Of a stretch of 17,704 bases of DNA, positions 1 through 5,835 are shown piece after piece. The position numbers and the translations under genes are program-made. Under the pieces are notes generated by a model. It saw nothing but the letters and a program-made list of their open reading frames with translations, ran no database searches and was not told the DNA's origin. Source of the DNA: UBA1181 sp045113275. GTDB lineage: Bacteria; Bacteroidota; Bacteroidia; Bacteroidales; Paludibacteraceae. The stretch is taken from assembly GCA_045113275.1 (NCBI GenBank), contig JBGUIU010000153.1:1-17704 (forward strand). The letters are read 5' to 3'. Positions within the stretch are counted from its first letter, which is position 1. Each line of letters starts with the position of its first letter.

Positions 1-108
1 GAAGCTGAAGCCAAAGCTAAAGATGAAGCCCTTCAAAGGTCTGAAGCTAAAAATGCTAAACTTTTAGCTATCTTAGCCGAAAATGGTATCAACATTTCCT
101 CAGATTAG
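1..108 (+). CDS. C-terminal end of a coiled-coil-tailed protein (possible Rpn-family nuclease), 5' truncated by window
   Basis: Frame 1 is open from the first base and stops with TAG at 106-108, giving 35 residues rich in Glu, Ala and Lys that end in LLAILAENGINISSD. The start lies outside the window. Charged EA/AK-rich helical tails closing with a short hydrophobic LLAENGI-type end are common in Rpn-family (PD-(D/E)XK, recombination-promoting nuclease / putative transposase) proteins. Only the tail is visible, so this assignment is an inference from composition. A hairpin terminator follows at 142-180, which supports this being a genuine gene end. Confidence 0.55.
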   Translation, partial: EAEAKAKDEALQRSEAKNAKLLAILAENGINISSD

Positions 109-141
109 ATGTTGATGTTAATTTAAATAATCTGAACGGAC

Positions 142-180
142 GAAGCACAACTATCTTTTGATGGAAGTGCTTCATTTTTT
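142..180 (+). terminator. Rho-independent terminator after the left-edge gene
   Basis: GAAGCAC (142-148) and GTGCTTC (167-173) form a perfect 7-bp stem around an 18-nt loop, followed by ATTTTTT. It lies 33 bases after the stop codon of the truncated gene and fits as its terminator. Confidence 0.7.
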
Positions 181-184
181 AATC

Positions 185-258
185 GGGCATGTGCCTACAT
201 GCCCTTACTCCTAAAGAGTCCGGCATGTTCGCCATGCCTTTTCTTTTTAGGAGTTTTT
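185..258 (+). promoter_or_regulatory. Structured leader with mutually exclusive hairpins that can sequester an SD
   Basis: Four short arms overlap in pairing potential: GGGCATGT (185-192), ACATGCCC (197-204), GGCATGT (222-228) and CATGCC (233-238). The first and second can pair, the second and third can pair, or the third and fourth can pair. The last option is followed by TTTTCTTTTT and so looks like a terminator. In addition ACTCCTAAA (207-215) is perfectly complementary to TTTAGGAGT (246-254), which contains the Shine-Dalgarno sequence of the gene starting at 259. The layout resembles an attenuator or translational switch. No ligand or regulator can be named. Confidence 0.5.
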
Positions 259-465
259 ATGATAATTGATCCAGTTGCTCATAATGAAATAATTTCATTA
301 AGAAGCAAATTGCAGTATGAACGTTATCTGAGAAATAAGGATAATCGTGATTCTGAACAGGCTCTTGCTGAAAAAGACGCTGAAATCGAACAACTTAAGG
401 CAACAGTCGAAAGATTGACAGCCGAGTTGGATGATTTGCGTAAAAACTTAAGCAACGTTGGCTAA
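259..465 (+). CDS. Small coiled-coil protein, possible orphan tail of an Rpn-like protein
   Basis: This encodes 68 residues. The ATG at 259 was chosen because TAGGAG lies 5 bases upstream; an in-frame ATG at 199 exists but falls inside the leader hairpins and has no ribosome binding site. The protein is charged and helical throughout. Residues 33-60 follow a heptad pattern (LAEKDAEIEQLKATVERL and onward) typical of a parallel coiled coil, and the N-terminal half holds YERYLRNKDNRDSE. There is no enzymatic motif, signal peptide or membrane segment. The composition resembles the C-terminal tails of Rpn-family nucleases, so it may be a stand-alone remnant, but a real SD and a following terminator argue that it is expressed. 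Function unknown. Confidence 0.6.
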   Translation: MIIDPVAHNEIISLRSKLQYERYLRNKDNRDSEQALAEKDAEIEQLKATVERLTAELDDLRKNLSNVG

Positions 466-493
466 AACTGGAATAAAATATCTCTAGTAATTA

Positions 494-530
494 AACCTCT
501 CATTCGCAAGTTTGAGAGGTTTTCTTATTT
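494..530 (+). terminator. Rho-independent terminator after the coiled-coil gene
   Basis: AACCTCTCA (494-502) and TGAGAGGTT (513-521) form a perfect 9-bp stem with a 10-nt loop, followed by TTCTTATTTT. It lies 28 bases after the stop at 465. It also faces the end of the minus-strand endonuclease gene and may serve both strands weakly. Confidence 0.8.
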
Positions 531-539
531 TGTGCTGCA

Positions 540-1292
540 TTAATTTGAACATTTGTCCGTTATGTACGGATTATCCTTTCCTTGAATAGTCGTTATTATT
601 TCATTCCTGCGGCATTCCCAGGAAGTAACCGGATATCGCTCATTCCATATATCCATAAGATTCTTATCCCTTGATGACATGCGGAAATGATACGTGTCAT
701 GCATGTAGAGATATGTTCTGGCTATAAAACCTCGCACTTCCCTGGCAGGTTGGACAGCCCTGGGATTATCATGACTCACAATAAAGCTGCATTTACCATG
801 ATGACCATCTTCTTTAGCATTAAACTCCGCATATCTCAATGCTCCTCGTTCAGCATTTATTTCCCCGATTGCCGGAACAAGATTATGCATGTCACCTTCA
901 GCACGGTCAAATTCCGGTAAGCCCCGACAATTAGATCGTCCTCCCTGCTGCCAGCACTTTAGCTGATTTCCCAGCCAGGAGGCAGGAACTATATGCTCCC
1001 ACTCAATTCTTTCGGCTCTTTCGGGATCAGAATATGTTTCATAGCCGCATGAGTCCAGAGCCGGTTTCATAATCCCTTTTTTCATGACAATGCGGCATCC
1101 GCAATAGAACGTATAAGGATGTTGCCGATAAACATCTCTCAGAATCTTTTTGGCCTCGGCAAAATCATAGAAATGCACATCGTCTTCATGATAATCTTCT
1201 GAAGAAGCTCCTTCATCAAAAAAAGATGCTCTAGCAATGCCGCTAATACATATAGCGGCAAACAGACCGGTTATTAATACTATTCTTTTCAT
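540..1292 (-). CDS. Secreted/periplasmic endonuclease I (EndA/NucM/Dns family)
   Basis: A 250-residue DNase of the Endonuclease_1 family (beta-beta-alpha metal fold), expected to cut DNA non-specifically in the periplasm or outside the cell. Residues 1-22 are a signal peptide with likely cleavage after ARA. The catalytic block EWEHIVPAS is at about 97-105 with the general-base His at 100, and the metal/active-site block DMHNLVPAIGEIN is at about 134-146 with Asn137. CGC at 64-66 and eight cysteines in the mature protein suit the disulfide-rich secreted members. An SD (CGGAG) lies about 9 bases upstream of the ATG. It is the most distal gene on the minus strand, behind the tra operon, but an 80-bp gap with a dyad (1322-1363) suggests its own control. 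SXT/R391-family ICEs of Vibrio cholerae can carry a DNase (IdeA) that blocks natural transformation; a similar role here is inference. Confidence 0.9.
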   Translation of the reverse strand: MKRIVLITGLFAAICISGIARASFFDEGASSEDYHEDDVHFYDFAEAKKILRDVYRQHPYTFYCGCRIVMKKGIMKPALDSCGYETYSDPERAERIEWEHIVPASWLGNQLKCWQQGGRSNCRGLPEFDRAEGDMHNLVPAIGEINAERGALRYAEFNAKEDGHHGKCSFIVSHDNPRAVQPAREVRGFIARTYLYMHDTYHFRMSSRDKNLMDIWNERYPVTSWECRRNEIITTIQGKDNPYITDKCSN

Positions 1293-1321
1293 GATTTTCT
1301 CCGGAAGGATGGTGCAATACC

Positions 1322-1363
1322 GACAAAGTGTTAGAAGAGTTATAACATGTCTAACACCTTGTC
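1322..1363 (-). promoter_or_regulatory. Operator-like dyad upstream of the endonuclease I gene
   Basis: GACAAAGTGTTAGA (1322-1335) and TCTAACACCTTGTC (1350-1363) are inverted repeats of 14 bp with one mismatch, around a 14-bp centre that contains the palindrome GTTATAAC. The site ends about 30 bases before the endonuclease ATG. A closely related dyad, with the same GTGTT/AACAC arms and the same GTTATAAC centre, precedes the transglycosylase gene at 15751-15791. This suggests one regulator for both. It could instead act as an RNA hairpin in the leader. Confidence 0.6.
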
Positions 1364-1373
1364 TGATTACTGA

Positions 1374-1820
1374 TTAGTTCTTTTTCTTTTGGTGATTATC
1401 TTCTTCCATAAGGCGTGCAAGTTCAGCATCCTCATCTTCCTGTGTCTGAGCTACCGAACTATCCTCCAGGCTGGCCGGTTCCTTAGTAGGGAGATCTCCG
1501 TCAGTTTCGATAGAATCCGCTAAAACAGTTACATTGGCGAGAGCTGTTTCAGCGTAACCATCATGCTGCTTCCACTTAACATCTTTCTTCTGTACGATAA
1601 CAACATTGGAGGAAAGAAAAGTAACATTAAGCATTCCTGATGCGGCAATCTGCTTCATTAAACTTACAGAAACCTTTGACTCTACCAGAGAACTGAGAGT
1701 GGACAAACCGACAATTACCACGCCTGTTTTTTCAGTCAGGTCATACAGTTTCAGTAACAAACTCCCAACCTTTGGGTTCTTAACGATGAAATTGATTAAT
1801 TCCTTATCTTTTGGTGTCAT
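1374..1820 (-). CDS. Hypothetical protein of the transfer operon, acidic C-terminus
   Basis: 148 residues, not recognised. The first ~80 residues alternate amphipathic helices with short hydrophobic strands (GVVIVGLSTLSSL, NVTFLSSNVVIVQ), suggesting a small folded alpha/beta domain. There is no signal peptide and no clear membrane segment. From about residue 105 it becomes an acidic, probably disordered tail (DEDAELARLMEED) that ends in a Lys-rich patch. An AAGGA ribosome binding site precedes the ATG. It starts 56 bases after the stop of the upstream gene on the same strand, so it is probably cotranscribed with the tra genes. Confidence 0.7.
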   Translation of the reverse strand: MTPKDKELINFIVKNPKVGSLLLKLYDLTEKTGVVIVGLSTLSSLVESKVSVSLMKQIAASGMLNVTFLSSNVVIVQKKDVKWKQHDGYAETALANVTVLADSIETDGDLPTKEPASLEDSSVAQTQEDEDAELARLMEEDNHQKKKN

Positions 1821-1876
1821 ATCTTAATCCTTAAGAATAAATTAAATTACAAAGTTGAATAGATTCTGTCAGCAAG

Positions 1877-2710
1877 TTAATCGTCACTTGCATAGACAAC
1901 GGTTGCTTCCATAATTTTGCTATGGCTCTGCTGCATGTCGGCATCATCGTTAAAGATATCATCTGCATGATTATCCTGATATTCCGAAGGAGTTGCCGCC
2001 ATACGAATGTTTCTCATGTCTCTTGATGACTCAGTGTCACCGATATTGAAATCGCAGAAATTCACATTCTGCCGGTCAATTTTTCCTTTAAGATCGAGTT
2101 CCTCCTGCTGTACCAGCACTGAATAGATATTGATCCTTTCCTGCGTATTGAAAATTACGCTGGTGATGTAGTTAATTTCATCCATTGCCTCAATACCGTG
2201 GGAATCAATAGAGTTCAGATAATTCAGTACATCAGTGATACACTTACGGTCCTCAGCAAGCCTATGAATGTCACTGACAATCAGATGATGCTTTTCAGAA
2301 ATATAGTCCTCTATGGAAACTTGAGCGTCTCTCACGAACTGCAGTGCCGCCATCTGAAGAAGCTGCATTTCTGGCTTCGGGTAATAACGCAGGATAAGAG
2401 TCCTCTCCACATCATCTCGTATGCCGTTTTTATTGGTGTCCCATCCCAGTAGGGGAGATGGACTTTCATAATCAGGATGAAGTTCCGGTAAATTTCTGTA
2501 AACGGTCAAGAAATCTTTGTCATAAACAGGCTGCTCATCATCAACGGAATCATCCATCTCACTCAGTCTGTCCAGCTTTTCATGAAAGATCTGCACATAA
2601 TCTTCATCGTTGTCTGAATTACCAAATCCTTTAATCATTATGGCGGCAACGGCTACAGATACAACCGATGCCAGAACAATCTTTTTGATATTAGGTTTTA
2701 ATTTCAACAT
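1877..2710 (-). CDS. Hypothetical membrane-anchored protein with a Ca-loop-like DxNxNG motif
   Basis: 277 residues, function not recognised. One hydrophobic segment at about residues 9-28 after Lys-rich residues predicts an N-terminal membrane anchor with the rest outside the cytoplasm. Residues 91-102 read DTNKNGIRDDVE, which has the spacing of EF-hand/dockerin/thrombospondin-3-type calcium loops. The middle (110-190) is helical, and the last 40 residues are acidic and probably disordered. Two cysteines, in KCITD and NFCDF, could form a disulfide. An AAGGGA ribosome binding site precedes the ATG. It sits 25 bases after the DUF4400-like gene and so is part of the traI-traD transcript; a role in the transfer machinery is likely only by position. 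Confidence 0.75.
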   Translation of the reverse strand: MLKLKPNIKKIVLASVVSVAVAAIMIKGFGNSDNDEDYVQIFHEKLDRLSEMDDSVDDEQPVYDKDFLTVYRNLPELHPDYESPSPLLGWDTNKNGIRDDVERTLILRYYPKPEMQLLQMAALQFVRDAQVSIEDYISEKHHLIVSDIHRLAEDRKCITDVLNYLNSIDSHGIEAMDEINYITSVIFNTQERINIYSVLVQQEELDLKGKIDRQNVNFCDFNIGDTESSRDMRNIRMAATPSEYQDNHADDIFNDDADMQQSHSKIMEATVVYASDD

Positions 2711-2735
2711 GTATCTATTCCCTTATTGCCTGCAA

Positions 2736-3377
2736 TTACAAACGCTTCTGAATATTGGCTATGGCTCTGCCGATTAAGATACAGAGTACAATCATATAAA
2801 GCGGTACAAACAGCGGATTTATGGGCATAGGAACCACTACAAGCATCATGCCTACAAGAAAGCTGTACACCATGAACTTAACCGTCATATTCGTAGCTAA
2901 AGGTGATGAAAAGTCAAAGTTAGTCTGTTTGATTCTTCTCTGCCAATAACCGCAGATAACCGAAGGAAACAGAACGAAGCATCCTACATATGGCAGCCAC
3001 AGCCATACGGATTCAAATCTGATAAGGATCTGATAGATAACCGTGGTGACTGCATTAATGCGGCTTTGTACCAGGGAAAACCAGCCGTCCTTAGTACCTA
3101 GCTGTTCCATGCCGACAGAGGCTCTCTTTTCCTCTTCTGTAGGAATCAGATGTCTTACCACAGCTTCATAAAGGCCACTGGATATTATCAGTTCCTCATA
3201 ATCACTCTTAGCTCTGTCGTACACATGATCCGTTGATTCCTGACCGATGAAGCGTACGGACATCTCGTATTCCTGATTGATGGCTTTTTCAATCACGGAA
3301 CACGGAACCAGAAGACAGATTATTACCAGTTCCACAATCACAATGGCAAACGAAGCCACATATTTGTTCTGCCACAT
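2736..3377 (-). CDS. DUF4400-like integral membrane protein (TraJ-like of SXT/R391 by position)
   Basis: 213 residues with four predicted membrane segments: about 7-27, 121-143, 166-185 and 189-206. Between the first and second is a ~90-residue loop (about 30-118) containing LIPTEEEKRASVG and a YEEL region, expected outside the cytoplasm. In SXT/R391 ICEs and IncC plasmids, traI and traD are followed by a DUF4400 membrane protein of about this size and topology, and here it comes two genes after traD. The family call therefore rests on topology, length and neighbourhood rather than a decisive motif. An AGG-containing ribosome binding site precedes the ATG, and the gene starts 12 bases after the preceding stop. 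Confidence 0.6.
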   Translation of the reverse strand: MWQNKYVASFAIVIVELVIICLLVPCSVIEKAINQEYEMSVRFIGQESTDHVYDRAKSDYEELIISSGLYEAVVRHLIPTEEEKRASVGMEQLGTKDGWFSLVQSRINAVTTVIYQILIRFESVWLWLPYVGCFVLFPSVICGYWQRRIKQTNFDFSSPLATNMTVKFMVYSFLVGMMLVVVPMPINPLFVPLYMIVLCILIGRAIANIQKRL

Positions 3378-3389
3378 ATCTACCTGCCA

Positions 3390-3848
3390 CTAAACGAAAT
3401 CTTTTACCTTGTCAAATTTTTCGGAGAGGGTGTTCAACACATCTTCCTGCGATCTTTCTGAAAGTTTGGCTACCGCCTTGACCAGGGATTTAATAAATAC
3501 GTTAATTCGTAATTTAAAGCTGTTGTTAGCAGACTTAGACATCACGGAGTCATAGCTTTTAGCAAGCTCAGAAAACATCACGAATTTATGCTTTTCCAGC
3601 TTATAGAAGGAAATGCAGTAATCCCACCACAGAAACATGCTGGCATAGTCTATGTACATAAGGTTAATCAGTTCTATGAGGTGCATGTTTTCCAGTTTGA
3701 TTCGTGTGTAACGCAGGTATTCCTTGTTGTAGTCCATTCGTCCTTCAATGATCTTGAGACTCTTGTTTATTTCCTGAAGACAGGACAGATAATAGGAACC
3801 TAGTTCACTGTAAATTTCATCTAAAGAATTATTTTTTTGGATATTCAT
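3390..3848 (-). CDS. Hypothetical helical protein between traD and the DUF4400-like gene
   Basis: 152 residues from the ATG at 3848. An in-frame ATG at 3923 would add 25 basic residues but would overlap traD by 95 bases. The chosen start overlaps traD by 20 bases, which is the usual coupling arrangement, although its SD (GGAAA) is weak. The protein is almost entirely helical and rich in Lys, Ser, Leu and Tyr. It has no signal peptide and no strong membrane segment, although MYIDYASMFLWWDYCISFY is an aromatic-rich amphipathic stretch. I do not recognise it. Its place inside the traI-traD operon implies an accessory transfer role. The start is uncertain. Confidence 0.65.
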   Translation of the reverse strand: MNIQKNNSLDEIYSELGSYYLSCLQEINKSLKIIEGRMDYNKEYLRYTRIKLENMHLIELINLMYIDYASMFLWWDYCISFYKLEKHKFVMFSELAKSYDSVMSKSANNSFKLRINVFIKSLVKAVAKLSERSQEDVLNTLSEKFDKVKDFV

Positions 3849-5835
3849 TCTGTTGTTTCCATGCTTTGTAGCTCTTTTGGTTAATTTTTCTATTATTCTC
3901 GTCAGTATTCTTATGATCATCACAAAGTATTGGTAGTCTTCCCTTAATAATTTTGCCGCCAGAAATTTTGGCTATGTATTCCAGGTTAGGCAGAGATCCC
4001 AGTAATGCAGCCGGGAAATAATCTGCCTCTTCCTCCTTGAGTGTTTCGCTTATACCTGCACCATGAAGAACCGGTACTGTTGTATCTGCTGCCGCATTCT
4101 GACCATGCATCACATATGAAATTCTGGTCTTAGGCATCGACTCGCAGATAAATTCCTGTGTTTCCGGATCGATGGTTCTCAGAGATATGGTGTTATTGAT
4201 GTTGCCGAGAACCTGCATAGCCTTATCCTTGCTGCCAAGTCTTGCTGAGAAGTCTGCAATGGTCTGCGTAGCCACAAAAAGCCGCATCTTTGCACCACGG
4301 CCTTTATTCAGCATCGCTATCATCGGGTCATTGATGGTCTCTGCCGCCTCATCAACAAAGATATTTACCGGTTTAAGATCCTCGCCATAGTTGTAGCGTT
4401 CACCGGCCACGGATGTCAGATCCGAAAGAATCATGGAGCCGATAGCACTGCCTACGGTACTGTCTGTTAAGCTGTCCAGACCTATATAGGCTACCTGAGA
4501 CTGAGAGATTATCTTTGCCGTATTGGTAATTAACGAATCGTTGTCGGCATCCGGGTCTGGAGATAACAAAGCTCCAAGATTTCCGGAAGTAAGCATGTTC
4601 AATATTGGCAAAAGATTTGCTACCATCTTTGAAAAGTGGGTTTCATCATGCTCGAACATACTGACAAGACCTTCCAGCTCGGAATTTGGGTACTGCTTAA
4701 CTATGTGATTTTTGAAGATAAAAACCAATAATTTAGCTTTAGCGGTATCAACTCCGTTCTCGTAAATGTCTTTGGCATTATCACGATTAAATGATTTCGG
4801 CTGTTCTGCCGCTGAAGGCAGCATCTCAATAGCTTCATCAATGGTAATATTGTTCTCTTGTAGCCATACGTTAATACATTCAACAATGAGTGCCTGAGCT
4901 CCACCTTCAAGATAATGCTTAATCTTTACCAGTGAGGGTTTACAACGAATCATGGATAATCCCTGGGCAATATTGTTTATGGCCTGCCAGGAGAAGGCTT
5001 TAAACGGATCATTACCGCCATTTGCCGACTGCATCAGGGCTGAAATTCGGCTGGCTATTTCCGTTACTCGTGAAAAGTTTGATAGCGGATTTATGCGTGC
5101 AGACTTTTCCGGAAATGCCGGATTGAAATATATAAACCTGTCTTTTTGTCCCATAGAGACACAAGCACGGAGAGCGTTATCTGCCAGTTCCTTATCGCCT
5201 TTCGGGTCAATGATGATTACCGTTTCACCACGCAAAATGCATTGAGTAATCAGAATGTCGAACATACGTGTTTTACCAGCACCGGTTGTTCCGATTATCA
5301 GCGAATGACCTTCTACATGCTTTAACGGCTGCCAGATTTCTTTTTCTTTCGGCTCTAATCCGTGAATCCATGCTTTGCCCATGGCTGATTCAGGTTCCGG
5401 CTTATGAGTTACATACTGCCGCCATAATCTTTCAAATGTGGATTCTCTATAGTGACTCTCATAAGTTGACCAATCTCGTTTAGTTATTTCATATGTACGC
5501 TGTACATGACTCTGCTCCCACTCAAAGCCATATCCGAGCCACATTTCAGTATTACGTACACCCAAAACTTTCTTTAACTCATCCAAAGTGATAAACGTTA
5601 AAGCTCTGCCGCCAAGATTCTTCTGCAACCGTCTTAGTCTGTACGCATCAGGAGCTGATAAGCACCCATTTATGCCGCAAACAGCTGTCATGATGTAAAA
5701 GGGAACCGAAGGGAGATCAGTACAAAATGCCGTAATGCAGGAAGAAAGTCCTGCCACTGTATATAAACCTGTCTGCCACAATTCAAAATTCTGGCGAAAA
5801 GGCTGCTGATAGGCATACGAATAAAACTTAAACAT
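3829..5835 (-). CDS. traD: Type IV coupling protein TraD (VirD4/TraG-like ATPase)
   Basis: 668 residues. An inner-membrane hexameric ATPase of this family links the relaxase-DNA complex to the type IV secretion channel and pumps DNA. The N-terminus has hydrophobic stretches at about 23-38 and 43-58 for membrane anchoring. Walker A (GTTGAGKT) is at 182-189 with Lys188, followed by IIIDPKGDKE at 207-216. Walker B (VNIFVDEA) is at 490-497 with Asp495/Glu496, and the sensor-like VATQTIADFS is at 521-530. The length suits SXT/R391-type TraD. Its ATG overlaps the traI stop by 8 bases, so the two are translationally coupled. The Lys/Asn-rich C-terminal tail is a plausible relaxase or accessory contact site (inference). 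Confidence 0.93.
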   Translation of the reverse strand: MFKFYSYAYQQPFRQNFELWQTGLYTVAGLSSCITAFCTDLPSVPFYIMTAVCGINGCLSAPDAYRLRRLQKNLGGRALTFITLDELKKVLGVRNTEMWLGYGFEWEQSHVQRTYEITKRDWSTYESHYRESTFERLWRQYVTHKPEPESAMGKAWIHGLEPKEKEIWQPLKHVEGHSLIIGTTGAGKTRMFDILITQCILRGETVIIIDPKGDKELADNALRACVSMGQKDRFIYFNPAFPEKSARINPLSNFSRVTEIASRISALMQSANGGNDPFKAFSWQAINNIAQGLSMIRCKPSLVKIKHYLEGGAQALIVECINVWLQENNITIDEAIEMLPSAAEQPKSFNRDNAKDIYENGVDTAKAKLLVFIFKNHIVKQYPNSELEGLVSMFEHDETHFSKMVANLLPILNMLTSGNLGALLSPDPDADNDSLITNTAKIISQSQVAYIGLDSLTDSTVGSAIGSMILSDLTSVAGERYNYGEDLKPVNIFVDEAAETINDPMIAMLNKGRGAKMRLFVATQTIADFSARLGSKDKAMQVLGNINNTISLRTIDPETQEFICESMPKTRISYVMHGQNAAADTTVPVLHGAGISETLKEEEADYFPAALLGSLPNLEYIAKISGGKIIKGRLPILCDDHKNTDENNRKINQKSYKAWKQQNEYPKK

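Noticed and set aside
134..142. GAACGGACG shared with the tRNA-Asp 3' region (17537-17545) as a possible att core
   Set aside because: Only 9 bases match, and the match falls beside a terminator stem; tRNA att cores are normally longer and cover more of the T-arm.
687..920. Plus-strand open frames within the endonuclease, traD, traI and mobI genes
   Set aside because: They lie opposite genes with clear domains, lack ribosome binding sites and encode low-complexity or unrecognisable products; they are antisense shadows.
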